This document shows, in pieces, positions 8,996 through 16,823 of a stretch of 64,000 bases of DNA; position 1 is the stretch's first letter, and each line of letters begins with the position of its first letter. Both the position numbers and the translations under genes were made by a program. Source of the stretch: Bacillus sp. OV166 (GTDB lineage Bacteria; Bacillota; Bacilli; Bacillales; Cytobacillaceae); contig NZ_FXWM01000002.1 of NCBI RefSeq assembly GCF_900177675.1, positions 283,501 through 347,500 on the forward strand. Reading direction: 5' to 3'. Under the pieces are notes generated by a model, which saw only the letters and a program-made list of their open reading frames with translations, was not told the origin of the DNA and searched no databases.

Positions 8996-9139
8996 ATGGA
9001 ATTGGATTTATTGCAAATGTTCTTAGTTATTATTAGTTTTATGGTGGTAACGTCAACAAAGGTAATTGGCAACCTAGCTTTTTACGGGGTAATGATATAT
9101 CTGCTAATTAGACGGGAAAAAATAAAAAGCCCTTTTTAG
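8996..9139 (+). CDS. 47-residue single-membrane-segment peptide
   Basis: The ATG at 8996 follows a strong GGGGGAGG site. The peptide begins MELDLLQMFLVIIS, is hydrophobic through residue 37 with one Lys at 22, and ends in a basic tail (LIRREKIKSPF). Its stop codon is inside a hairpin (AAGCCC...GGGGCTT) that works as a terminator. Size, hydrophobicity and basic tail resemble small phage holin-like or toxin-like peptides, but no named family is recognised. It sits at the left edge of the satellite-like module. Confidence 0.5.
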   Translation: MELDLLQMFLVIISFMVVTSTKVIGNLAFYGVMIYLLIRREKIKSPF

Positions 9140-9156
9140 GGGCTTGGCTATAATAA

Positions 9157-9272
9157 TCAGCACTTGTCCCATTCAGCTTTATTGGTGGGTGCATATGTTA
9201 TTATTACCATATCAGCATTCATAAAAATTTACCTCCGAAGAGGCGTTTGCATTTGCATGCAGACGCTTTTTA
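9157..9272 (-). repeat. inverted cassette with 21-codon ORF, copy A
   Basis: On the minus strand: hairpin AAGCGTCTGCA/TGCAAACGCCTCTT (9238-9271), a CGGAGGT ribosome site, then a 21-residue ORF (9222-9157, MNADMVIITYAPTNKAEWDK plus Cys) ending at a terminator (AGCCCC...GGGCTTTTT). The same unit lies in opposite orientation at 13819-13935, with a one-base indel changing the peptide's end. The two copies flank the replication/terminase module. Confidence 0.6.
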
Positions 9273-9314
9273 ACTGTAGGGAATTTTGGTAGCATCTCTC
9301 CCTTGTTTGGCAAG

Positions 9315-9350
9315 TAAAAAAGGGATTATCAATTTAGATGATCCCTTTCT
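9315..9350 (-). terminator. terminator of the repL-like gene
   Basis: On the minus strand AAAGGGATCATC pairs with GATAATCCCTTT and is followed by TTTT, directly after the repL-like stop. Confidence 0.7.
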
Positions 9351-9353
9351 TTA

Positions 9354-9674
9354 TCAAAGGACTTGTATTTTTGAATAAGATTGAAATTTTTGTTGTTCAC
9401 TTCCCCTATAAAACACATCCGGCGATAACATATAAGCCCCAGATTTTTTCTTGAGAAATCCTTTTTCAGCTAACGCTTTGAATATCTCGTTCACCGTTTT
9501 AGTACTAACTCCACACGCAGCTGCAATCTCCCTTTGAGTTCCAATTACCAAGTTTTCACCTAAGTTTATATTTCTTATTATGTAACTGACCACTGTTGCT
9601 TGCTGCTTACCTTCGATCAACTCTATCAAATTGGCCATGCTTGTCTTATACATCTTCACAAAATTTTGTCCCAT
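9354..9674 (-). CDS. RepL-family plasmid-type replication protein (short)
   Basis: 106 residues with the RepL winged-helix signature: GTQREIAAACGVSTKTVNEI (about residues 45-64), then EKGFLKKKSGAYMLSPDVFY. RepL proteins initiate replication of small rolling-circle-type Firmicute plasmids and are usually about 150 residues, so the N-terminus may be missing; the frame is open upstream to a stop without another start codon. No clear ribosome site is seen before the ATG. It lies opposite the VapE-type gene. It may be a captured plasmid fragment or, as in some satellites, a regulator-like protein. Confidence 0.65.
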   Translation of the reverse strand: MGQNFVKMYKTSMANLIELIEGKQQATVVSYIIRNINLGENLVIGTQREIAAACGVSTKTVNEIFKALAEKGFLKKKSGAYMLSPDVFYRGSEQQKFQSYSKIQVL

Positions 9675-9857
9675 TATTGTCCATTTTGAGTATTTAAATT
9701 TAGTTTCAAACTAATAACTTTCACTACGTTGTCAATTTTGAATCTAAAAAATTACTGCTAGCGCAGCAAGATATGCATAAAAGCATACCCGGCATAAGCA
9801 TATCACCGCAAGCGGTGTTCCCTTTTTTGAATAAGAATGAAAGGGAGTAGAATATCA

Positions 9858-10092
9858 TGAAAAAAATGTATACGAATATCATCAGAAATTATCCGAGTTA
9901 GAGAAATTAATTGATTCAATCAAATACAGCATGGAATATGTAGACGCGGCATTTACCCATCTTACAGAAGAACACAGCGATATTATTTCAATGGCACTTT
10001 CCTTGGCACAAGGAGATTTGAGAAAATCGCTGGAAAAATTCCAACATAGCCATGATACAATCGTTCAAAAATTATCGAATATTTATCCGTAA
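9858..10092 (+). pseudogene. small phage-type helical protein, frameshifted after six codons
   Basis: The ATG at 9858 follows AAAGGGAGTAGAATATC, but its frame stops at once. One base away, a clean frame encodes about 70 residues (EYHQKLSELEKLIDSIKYSM ... VQKLSNIYP), predicted all-helical and acidic. A single indel near 9876 explains both. Probably a small accessory protein of the phage-like module. No family recognised. Confidence 0.55.
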
Positions 10093-10202
10093 ACTCAATT
10101 TGGTTAGGGGGTGTGTCCGCCCCTCCCGTTTTGATTCATCATTTCTTTCCGCGCTAGCGGTCACAAAATTATTACCAGCTAGCGCTGGCGGTAATAGTAC
10201 AT

Positions 10203-10234
10203 AAAAAGACTGTCCTCATTGGGCAGTTTTTTAA
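10203..10234 (+). terminator. terminator upstream of the vapE region
   Basis: AAAAGACTGTCC and GGGCAGTTTTTT form a short hairpin with a T-run. A GC-rich dyad (CGCTAGCGGT...TAGCGCTGGCGG) lies just before it. Confidence 0.7.
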
Positions 10235-10256
10235 ATTTTATAAAGGAGGAATAATT

Positions 10257-10376
10257 ATGGGCATATTTCACAATGGCATTAAGTTTGCAAGCACCTTAGA
10301 GAAAAGTTGTTTAGTTTCAAGAATTCATCCGAAAGGAGTGGAACAACCAAAAGATTACTTTAAACTATTGATATAA
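10257..10376 (+). CDS. 39-residue ORF, probably a truncated phage protein
   Basis: ATG after AAAGGAGGAATAATT, a strong site. It encodes MGIFHNGIKFASTLEKSCL through a C-terminal FKLLI, ending inside the start of the VapE-like frame. The good ribosome site suggests the start of a real gene whose rest was deleted and joined to the vapE remnant. Confidence 0.4.
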   Translation: MGIFHNGIKFASTLEKSCLVSRIHPKGVEQPKDYFKLLI

Positions 10377-11713
10377 ACAAAGCAGATTCGATCCAAGCAG
10401 ACGAGGAATTGATGCAACTACTTGGGAAAGATTCACCTACAGAAGAAGACTGGAGAACAGAGCTAGAGCAATCGAAAAAAGGAAAAATTTACAGCAATGC
10501 CTTCAATACCATAACAATTTTACAGTACGATGAACGGTTGAAAGGGAAGTTTGCTTTTAATCTTTTAGAACAAGGCCCGAAATCGTGGGAGAAGTACCTT
10601 GGCAAAGGTTTGATACTTCCAAAGCGATTACAGACCATGATGATTCCTGCTTACGAAACCATTTATCCATTCATTACGGCATTAAAGCAAAGGATATTAT
10701 CCATGATGCCTTAAATCAAGTCGTATCAGAAAAGCAATACCATCCAGTGCGGGAATATTTGAATAGCGTTCGTGATAAATGGGACAAGAAACCACGATTG
10801 GCCACATTACTAATTGACTTTTTCGGTGCCGATGACACCGAGTTAACCCGACAGCAAACCCGATTGACATTAGTAGGAGCGGTTAAACGTGCCTTTGAGC
10901 CAGGCTGTAAATTTGACTATGTATTGAGCTTAAAAGGAGAGCAAGGCGTAGGAAAATCATCATTAATTCAAAAGCTGGCAGTTAAACCAGAATGGTTTTC
11001 CGATTCTCTTGATGATATGAGGGGCAAAAATGCCAAGGAACAACTGCTAGGAAATTGGTTTGTTGAACTCGGAGAAATGGCGGCAGTCAGCAAAGGGGAT
11101 CAGAAGAGAACAAAACAACTTCTCACTTCAACCCACGATGAATATAGACTAGCATACGGAAGAAGATCGGTTAGCCAGCCAAGGCAATGTATTTTCATCG
11201 CGACCACAAATGATGAAGAGCCTTTGAAAGACGATACTGGTGGCAGGCTTTGGTGGATCGTTGATGTTAAAGACAAATGGTTCGAAAAAGAGTTCCCGCT
11301 TGAATTGGACCAAATATATGCGGAAGCGGTCTATCGATATGATTGCATGAAGAAAGATAATATCCCATTAAAACTACCTGCATGGCTGGAAGACGAAGCG
11401 AGAAAGATTCAGACTGAAAATACGGATAGAGGACTTTATGCGGGGGAAATCGAGGATGTGCTTCAAAGGGGATACATCGAAGAAAAAGATTATTCAACAG
11501 GAGCCATTACAAGGACACCATTTAATGAAACGTGCGCTTTCCATGTATGGGAAAAAGTATTGGGTCGTCACAGGAACGATATAAACAAAGCACTAGCCAG
11601 GGAAAATCAACGCTACATTGAAAAGTCTCGAAGGTTGGGAACTCGTACCTGGAGGAAGAAAAACATTCCATCCATACGGGAAAGCAACCGTCTATAGACG
11701 AAGGGACAGTTAA
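10364..11713 (+). pseudogene. VapE/VirE-type phage replicative helicase-primase, N-terminus lost, two frameshifts
   Basis: The sequence of a virulence-associated-E (VapE) ATPase is spread over three frames: 10364-10575 (NKADSIQADEELMQLLGKDS ...), about 10576-11600, then a shift into KINATLKSLEGWELVPGGR ... VYRRRDS ending at 11711-11713. The core keeps Walker A (GEQGVGKSS), the acidic strand IFIATTNDEEP with an arginine-rich GGRLWW, and YHPVREYLNSV before it. VapE proteins are normally 700-800 residues with an N-terminal primase/polymerase domain, absent here. They drive replication of phages and phage satellites. Two single-base shifts plus an N-terminal deletion make it non-functional. Confidence 0.85.
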
Positions 11714-12055
11714 GGGGACATATGTCCTCTTTTATATGTCCGAAAGGGTTGAACCACAGAGCCACAAGGGATTCAATGGTTTTTACTCATAAACAAAGGA
11801 CATATGATTTTTATATGTCCACAGGGGTTCATCCATAGAGCCACAAGGGGTTCAGCTATAAGAGGACATATAGGACATATGTTTTTCTATAAAACTAGAA
11901 ATAGGGAGTAAGCAGCAATATATGAACCCATATTTAAGTCTAACTGTTTTTTATATGTCCATATGTCCGCAAAGTGGTTCATCCGTAGAGCCACAAGGGA
12001 TTGAGCGAGGACATATAACGAGGATATATATATGTCCTCATATAAAGGAGAGAAG
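11714..12055. repeat. iteron-like region, putative replication origin
   Basis: Immediately after vapE. It holds several copies of the self-complementary core GGACATATGTCC or its half TATATGTCC (11715, 11731, 11798, 11812, 11861, 11872, 11952, 12009, 12028). It also has three copies of a longer unit, about GTTCATCCATAGAGCCACAA plus GGGGTTCAG (11746, 11827, 11977). A well-placed repeat array directly after a replication gene is the arrangement known for satellite-phage origins. No conserved ORF occupies it. Confidence 0.65.
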
Positions 12056-12059
12056 AAAA

Positions 12060-12293
12060 ATGACTAACAATACTCTGAATGGGTTATTTGATGAAGTTGA
12101 AAATCCAGCAATAAGAGCAGCTTATGAAAGTTTATTGCCTAAATTATTAAACGCTCCATCCCACGAGATACCGAAATATTGGCGTTTACTTAGAAGTTTA
12201 GGTGAATGGGAAACAAGTGAAGTTGAACAATTAAAAATTGCACTTGAGCAAAATTGGACAAGAAGCAAAAGGGGGATCACCAATGACCAATGA
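12060..12293 (+). CDS. small phage-type hypothetical protein
   Basis: 77 residues from ATG at 12060 after AAAGGAGAGAAGAAAA. Helical and acidic (NGLFDEVENPAIRAAYESLL), with KYWRLLRSLGEWETSEVEQL in the middle. Its last codons overlap the next gene by 11 bases, so the two are coupled. No family recognised; position between the origin-like repeats and terS suggests an accessory satellite gene. Confidence 0.6.
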   Translation: MTNNTLNGLFDEVENPAIRAAYESLLPKLLNAPSHEIPKYWRLLRSLGEWETSEVEQLKIALEQNWTRSKRGITNDQ

Positions 12294-12474
12294 ACGACAG
12301 TACCGCATCCAGATGGAACGATGCTTAGTAATATTGACGGCAAAGGAAATCAACACTTTGCTTCAAAAGGATACGGAAATCTTTGCGACAGCTTTAAAGC
12401 GTGGGAAGTACCTTTTAAGGGGTCAGAAGCAAATGGAACGGGAACAGACGAAGTTTCAGAAGGAACAGGAATGA
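12283..12474 (+). CDS. small charged phage-type hypothetical protein
   Basis: 63 residues starting MTNERQYRIQMERCLVILTA, with ATG at 12283 after AGGGGGATC. Helical, with a Lys/Arg/Gln/Glu-rich C-terminus (EREQTKFQKEQE). It overlaps the upstream gene by 11 bases and precedes terS. An earlier in-frame ATG at 12238 lies deep inside the upstream gene and has no ribosome site. No family recognised. Confidence 0.55.
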   Translation: MTNERQYRIQMERCLVILTAKEINTLLQKDTEIFATALKRGKYLLRGQKQMEREQTKFQKEQE

Positions 12475-12545
12475 TTGTGAGAGGGATTGCAATGGCAGCC
12501 CTTTTTTAATTCCGGCTACCGCAACAAAAATGGGGGAATTGATTA

Positions 12546-12947
12546 GTGAAAACTTTTGATAGTCTAACCGACAAGCAGAAAAAATTCGTAGAAATCTATA
12601 TTGAGATAAGCAATGGCCATAAGGCGGCGGTTATCGCTGGGTACGCGGAAATCGGCGCGTCTCAAGAGGCTTACCGACTGCTTAGAAATCCCCGTGTGAA
12701 GGAATACATTGACGAATTGGAAAAGGAACGCCGTGAACGCATACAGAACCGTCTGGCAGCGATGGTAGAGCAAGCGGTTAAAAAGATGTTTGAGCTTGCG
12801 ACTACTGCTGAATCCGAGTCTGTTCGTTTAGCTGCCATAAAGGATATTCTTGATCGGGCCGGCTACAAAGCGACGAACAAAGTGGAACAGAAGAATGAGC
12901 ATATCGGGAAAATTACCTTCGGATTTTGTGACCCTGGCGAAGAGTAA
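12546..12947 (+). CDS. terS: phage terminase small subunit
   Basis: 133 residues from GTG at 12546 after GGGGGAATTGATTA. The N-terminus DSLTDKQKKFVEIYIEISNG and the helix-turn-helix around HKAAVIAGYAEIGASQEAYR, ending RLLRNPRVKEYI, are the standard DNA-recognition domain of small terminases. The C-terminal part is helical (oligomerisation). In phages it recognises the packaging site and hands DNA to the large subunit. No large terminase, portal or capsid gene follows, so any packaging would depend on a helper phage, as in phage satellites. The reading frame looks intact. Confidence 0.88.
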   Translation: MKTFDSLTDKQKKFVEIYIEISNGHKAAVIAGYAEIGASQEAYRLLRNPRVKEYIDELEKERRERIQNRLAAMVEQAVKKMFELATTAESESVRLAAIKDILDRAGYKATNKVEQKNEHIGKITFGFCDPGEE

Positions 12948-13084
12948 TTGCGGGCACACTCGCCAGAAGAGTCATCATTAAGGATGGGGCGGCCTGCCCT
13001 TTCCTTTCAACTAGAAAAAATCATTGATACTAAAGAGCTTAGCGATAGCAGGATTTTGTAATTGTGGGAGAAGTGGCACAATAA

Positions 13085-13117
13085 AAGAACAGCTGCCTTT
13101 GATGGCAGCACGTTCTT
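13085..13117. terminator. bidirectional-type hairpin between terS and spore genes
   Basis: AAGAACAGCTGCC and GGCAGCACGTTCTT pair around TTTGAT. It sits between the plus-strand terS end and the minus-strand small sporulation genes. Confidence 0.6.
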
Positions 13118-13159
13118 ACCCGTATGATCCTGATTATACTGTTTAAATCATTTGCTTAA

Positions 13160-13303
13160 TTAGAATCTGCGTCTTCTTCTTCTTTCTCTTTCGAATTCAA
13201 AGGGGAAAAAAGGGAAAAATGGGAAAAAAGGGAAAAATCCTCTTCTTCTAAAGTCATCACGAAAAAATCGATCTCTTCTAAAATCATCACGAAAAAAACC
13301 CAT
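13160..13303 (-). CDS. Phe/Arg-rich low-complexity small protein (possible spore component)
   Basis: 47 residues, ATG at 13303 after AAAGGAGATGATTACAC. The sequence is built from repeats: FFRDDFRRDR, FFRDDFRRR, then four FFP units, ending FEFERERRRRRRF. Half the residues are Phe or Arg. Small, aromatic, highly charged proteins of this kind occur in Bacillus spore coats, and it lies next to two YjcZ-like genes on the same strand. No named family is recognised; the spore link is by context. Confidence 0.55.
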   Translation of the reverse strand: MGFFRDDFRRDRFFRDDFRRRGFFPFFPFFPFFPFEFERERRRRRRF

Positions 13304-13382
13304 GTGTAATCATCTCCTTTCATTTCAGAAGCCTATATGACAAAGGACAGATTAACTTAACCCGCCCTTTGTTCCGTACAAT

Positions 13383-13475
13383 TTAGTAGCCACTCATAAA
13401 AGAAGTTCCGACAATGATCAGCAATATGAAGAGTACAACGATTAACGCAAAAGCACTTCCCATTCCATCACCCAT
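13383..13475 (-). CDS. YjcZ-family sporulation peptide
   Basis: 30 residues, ATG at 13475 after GGAGGCGTTATAC. A Gly-rich head (MGDGMGSAF) and a single membrane segment (ALIVVLFILLIIVGTSFM) ending SGY match the small YjcZ-like sporulation proteins of Bacillus, which are made in the developing spore; the molecular function is not known. Too short for routine gene callers. Confidence 0.82.
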   Translation of the reverse strand: MGDGMGSAFALIVVLFILLIIVGTSFMSGY

Positions 13476-13549
13476 GTATAACGCCTCCAACTTTTCTTAT
13501 TTAAATTTACTTTGCTCAAAAAAATTCCAACTATTTTGTTTATTTAACA

Positions 13550-13687
13550 TTAGCAGACACTGGAAAGTACGATGATTAACAGAATGAACAATACAACGAC
13601 TAATACAAAAGTACTGCCGCCGCCATAGCCACCGCCGCCATAACCGTAACCGTCGTATCCATAACCGCCGCCACATAAGCCCCACAT
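13550..13687 (-). CDS. YjcZ-like Gly/Tyr-rich sporulation peptide
   Basis: 45 residues, ATG at 13687 after GGTGGTGATTTGT. A Gly/Tyr-rich head (WGLCGGGYGYDGYGYGGGG) precedes a membrane segment (TFVLVVVLFILLIIVLSSVC) similar to that of the neighbouring YjcZ peptide. Together they form a small sporulation cluster on the minus strand. The head has two Cys residues in total, at positions 5 and 45. Confidence 0.78.
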   Translation of the reverse strand: MWGLCGGGYGYDGYGYGGGGYGGGSTFVLVVVLFILLIIVLSSVC

Positions 13688-13818
13688 ACAAATCACCACC
13701 AATCGGACAAACGTTATTCTCCTTATGTATATTTTCTTAAGACAAGGGTTGATTGGACAAACATCATCGTGTTAGGAAGAAATCAGCGATTTGCTTAAAC
13801 AATTTCTAAAAATGAAAA

Positions 13819-13935
13819 GAAGCGTCTGCAATAAATGCAAACGCCTCTTCGGAGGTATTGATGTATGCCTGGTGGCCTTGGATAGTAATAACATATGCAC
13901 TCAGAATAAAGCTGAATGGGACAAGTGCTGAATAA
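13819..13935 (+). repeat. inverted cassette with 24-codon ORF, copy B
   Basis: Mirror image of 9157-9272: the same hairpin (13819-13849), a CGGAGGT site and an ORF at 13861-13935 (MYAWWPWIVITYALRIKLNG then TSAE). The DNA match runs through AATAACATATGCAC and AATAAAGCTGAATGGGACAA. A one-base difference puts the 3' halves of the two ORFs in different frames, so at most one peptide is conserved. Confidence 0.6.
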
Positions 13936-14130
13936 AAGTAAATAAAATTGACCCTAAATAAATGAACAAATTTGGGTGTTGGAAAACGATGGCGTATAAC
14001 GGGAATATGAACGCCTGAGGATGATGCTATCAGACTAGAACCCAATTATTCTGAGTTTACCAGTTTTGGACTTCACTAAAGTGGTAAACCAGCATAAATT
14101 AGATTATTAACCTGTAAAGGATGTTCTTAT

Positions 14131-14346
14131 ATGTCAGCAATCCCTTTTCAAATAATTATTGATGTTGTGAACGGTGGGGTTGTCAATTTTGGCGGTGCTT
14201 TGTATGTTAATCCTAAAAACGCTGTGAAGAGTAATCACGGTGCAGGCACTAACAATACAGGTATTCACATCGTAACGATTAATGGAGTTAGTTCCACTAA
14301 TTCGTTAGATGCTGATGCAGTGGATCAGCCAATCGTTGATGATTAA
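14131..14346 (+). CDS. GerPF/GerPA-like spore germination protein
   Basis: 71 residues. The pattern VVNGGVVNFGGALYVNPKNA and IVTINGVSSTNSLDADAVDQ matches the small GerPA/GerPF family, spore proteins needed for passage of germinants through the coat. Family members are about 70-75 residues, so it is full length. ATG at 14131 with AAAGGATG upstream. It stands alone rather than in a gerPABCDEF operon, which is common for extra gerPF-like copies. Confidence 0.88.
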   Translation: MSAIPFQIIIDVVNGGVVNFGGALYVNPKNAVKSNHGAGTNNTGIHIVTINGVSSTNSLDADAVDQPIVDD

Positions 14347-14399
14347 AAGTAAATTAAGAAGTTTGGCAAATTCGAGGCATGACGGGCCCTGCTATTCCC

Positions 14400-14552
14400 T
14401 TACCTGGAACCGATAGGAAACTTAGTCTCTAGGGCTAGTTTTACCACTATTTCAGGATGCATTCTTGCCTCTGGCTCATCTAATAAAATAATATATTTTT
14501 CTTTAGTGGGTGTAAGTAGAGATTTTATTTGAATGTGGATGGGATAATACAC
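14400..14552 (-). pseudogene. AAA-type ATPase fragment (Walker B region)
   Basis: About 50 codons on the minus strand reading KEKYIILLDEPEARMHPEIV then a stop. The IILLDEPEARMHPE block is the Walker B and following segment of RecF/OLD-like AAA ATPases. No Walker A or other part is present nearby, so it is a dead fragment. Confidence 0.6.
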
Positions 14553-14642
14553 CCGATTCTTCAGCTATGTATAAGTTAGAGTGTAGCCAGACCTCCATAT
14601 CCTTACGCCACATACACCTTAATAAAATGTAGTTTCAAACAC

Positions 14643-14669
14643 AAAAAAAGCCCTTGTAGGCTTTTTTTT
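14643..14669. terminator. strong bidirectional terminator
   Basis: AAAAAAAGCC and GGCTTTTTTT around CTTGTA. Confidence 0.8.
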
Positions 14670-14724
14670 GTGTTTTTAAAATATGCGTAATTGTTTTTAT
14701 TAAAAGCAGATCACTGCCCTAACG

Positions 14725-15293
14725 ATGATTAACAAGATAAACACTTTGAATATCGGAAATGAGTAATTGAAAGTGTACAAGAAAAGTTTAAAAGTGTCAA
14801 AGACCTAGGAGATAAGACGATAAGTCAATTATCAGAAGACGATATTCACTGGACTTTAAATGAAGGATCACATAGTGTTGCAGTAATCGTAAAACATTTA
14901 AGTGGAAATATGGTATCTAGATGGTCTGATTTTTTATCGTCGGATGGAGAAAAGCCTTATAGAAATCGCGAACAAGAATTCCAAGATAATATACTATCAA
15001 AGCAAGAATTGATTGCAATTTGGGAAAAAGGTTGGAATATACTTTTTAACACATTAAGTGATTTAGGAGAACAGGATTTATTAAAGAATATTTTTATTTG
15101 TAGTGAAAGCCATACGGTAGTTGATGCGATAGAAAGACAGATGGCTCATTACTCGTATCATATAGGGCAAATTGTTTATATTGGAAAGCAATTAAAAGAT
15201 AAGGATTGGAAAAGCCTTAGTATCCCAGAAGGAAAATCAGAAGAATACTTAAAATATATGCAGAAAAAACGGAAAAATAAGCTTATTACGTAA
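14725..15293 (+). pseudogene. DinB/DUF1572-like protein with early frameshift
   Basis: From about 14769 to 15293 one frame encodes a DUF1572 (DinB-like) four-helix protein: ESVQEKFKSVKDLGDKTISQ, then HLSGNMVSRWSDFL and HYSYHIGQIVYIGKQL near the end. DinB-like proteins are metal-binding helical bundles, some of them thiol transferases. The N-terminal codons (ATG at 14725, ending NIGNE) are in another frame, and a stop precedes the long frame. One missing base in GAGTAATTGAAAG restores the family pattern NEYIESVQ. An ATT start is the only alternative. Confidence 0.65.
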
Positions 15294-15405
15294 TTGGGCA
15301 CTTTTCTTGAATTAGAAAAGCGCCTTTTTAAAGGAAATATTAAAAATAAATGGTAGGTAATCAGTGATGTAGAGTGATATTTTTTTCTGAAGGAGTGAAT
15401 TTTTA

Positions 15406-15853
15406 ATGAATTTTCGAATAGCTAATGAAGAAGATTTACAAGCAATTGTTCGATTACTTGCCGATGATGAATTAGGGTCTCAACGTGAACATTAGAAGAG
15501 CCATTGCCGGCTGATTATTATGAAGCATTTGCGGCAATTGAAGCACAAATTGGAAATCAGATTATTTTAGCTATTGAAGGTCAAACAGTGATTGGCTGCA
15601 TTCAATTAACAATCATTTCTGGTTTAGCAAGACAAGGGATGAAACGAGCACAAATTGAAGGGGTACGGGTCGATCAGCAGTATCGAGGAAAAGGGTAGGA
15701 GAAGCTCTGTTAATAGGAGCGATCGCAATCGCGAAGTCTAAGGAATGTGGTCTTGTGCAATTGACAACCGACAAGCAACGTGACGATGCCCATCGTTTTT
15801 ATAATCGGCTAGGATTTTTGGTGAGTCATGAAGGTAAGAAGCTAATCTTGTAA
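15406..15853 (+). pseudogene. GNAT acetyltransferase, two frameshifts
   Basis: A GNAT N-acetyltransferase of about 148 residues in three frames: MNFRIANEEDLQAIVRLLAD (from ATG 15406, after GAAGGAGTG), then EEPLPADYYEAFAAIEAQIG ... VRVDQQYRGKG (15494-15695), then VGEALLIGAIAIAKSKECGL ... HRFYNRLGF to 15853. The acetyl-CoA loop (Q/RxxGxG/A, here QQYRGKG) is split at the second shift, near 15697. The first shift is near 15493. Non-functional. Confidence 0.8.
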
Positions 15854-16110
15854 ATTGAAAACTTTAATAATGGTTACTCCATTAAAGGGCGCTTTTCTTT
15901 AATAAGATTGGATCTTCAATAATCGTGCGCGATCATCTAATAAAGAATGTAAGTGTAACGTAAAAAATTGTTAGTATTCAATTATGTTTTTGTTGACGAA
16001 CGTACGTTCTTAGATATAAAGTATATTTATGGGTAATAATGGTTGGTGGATACTGCCACTTGGAAATTACTTAAGCATTGTAAAAAAAATTAGAACTAAG
16101 GAGCTATTGA

Positions 16111-16545
16111 ATGATGTCAATTAGTTTGAACCCGTATTTGTTTTTTGACGGTAACACGAGAGAAGCGGTCCATTTTTACGAGAAAGCGCTTGGCGGGAAA
16201 GTGATGGGTATCATGACGTACGGAGATATGCCGGCGGACCCGAATCATCCGTTGACGGATGACATGAAGGATCGCGTTATGCATGCACACTTGAAAGTCG
16301 GCGACGCGGATCTCATGTTCAGCGATACGTTCGCAGGCATGCCTTATCAGCCAGGCGATACGATTCAGATTGCCATCCATCCCAAAGAAGAGGCTAGAGC
16401 TAGAGAAATCTTCGCCGCTTTGGAAGACGGCGGACAAGTCATTATGCCCCTTCAGAAGACGGATTGGAGCCCCTTGTACGGGCAAGTAAAGGACAAGTTC
16501 GGCGTTACTTTCAACGTGAATGTCCCAGGAGAGCAACCGCAGTAA
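16111..16545 (+). CDS. VOC-family (PhnB/glyoxalase-like) protein
   Basis: 144 residues of the PhnB/YjdN-like branch of the vicinal-oxygen-chelate superfamily: LNPYLFFDGNTREAVHFYEK, TYGDMPADP, HAHLKVGDADLMFSD and LYGQVKDKFGVTFNVN. These small dimeric proteins include glyoxalase and antibiotic-resistance relatives; the function is not predictable here. ATG at 16111 follows CTAAGGAGCTATTGA. The gene is clearly richer in G+C than its neighbours, suggesting recent transfer from another Firmicute. Confidence 0.85.
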   Translation: MMSISLNPYLFFDGNTREAVHFYEKALGGKVMGIMTYGDMPADPNHPLTDDMKDRVMHAHLKVGDADLMFSDTFAGMPYQPGDTIQIAIHPKEEARAREIFAALEDGGQVIMPLQKTDWSPLYGQVKDKFGVTFNVNVPGEQPQ

Positions 16546-16572
16546 TAGCAAACAGACTTCCGCTCCACCAAC

Positions 16573-16604
16573 AAACAAAGCCTCCTGTTCGCGAATGGAC
16601 AGGA
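16573..16604. terminator. hairpin after the VOC gene
   Basis: AAGCCTCCTGTTC and GGACAGGAGGCTT. The T-run is on the minus strand. Confidence 0.6.
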
Positions 16605-16770
16605 GGCTTACTCAGTTGCAAATACAATGGTTGTGTGGCTAATGAGTAAATCATACGAGGCCAAGCTTCTTCAATAATCGGGCGCATTTCTTGAATAAGG
16701 ATAGCGCTCTTTTACTTTTAAGGGCAAGATTGTTGAGTAAAGGAAGAAATTATTAGAAGAGGCAATAGAT

Positions 16771-16799
16771 AAGCAGCTTGGAGAACTCCAAGCTGCTTA
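16771..16799. terminator. hairpin between the VOC and GNAT genes
   Basis: AAGCAGCTTGGAG and CTCCAAGCTGCTT around AA. No strong T-run on either side. Confidence 0.5.
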
Positions 16800-16823
16800 T
16801 AAGTGAAATATTTTTTCTTTTTC

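Noticed and set aside
11714..12055. The repeat array as a CRISPR
   Set aside because: Repeats are palindromic, irregularly spaced and differ in type; no cas gene is present.
12950..13080. A large terminase subunit after terS
   Set aside because: No ATPase or nuclease motif is readable in any frame; only short stop-rich frames follow.
13806..14045. 79-codon minus-strand ORF
   Set aside because: It overlaps the hairpin/micro-ORF cassette, no ribosome site, and the frame is not kept in the inverted copy.
16117..16578. 153-codon minus-strand ORF opposite the VOC gene
   Set aside because: A shadow of the G+C-rich VOC gene, with no initiation signal.
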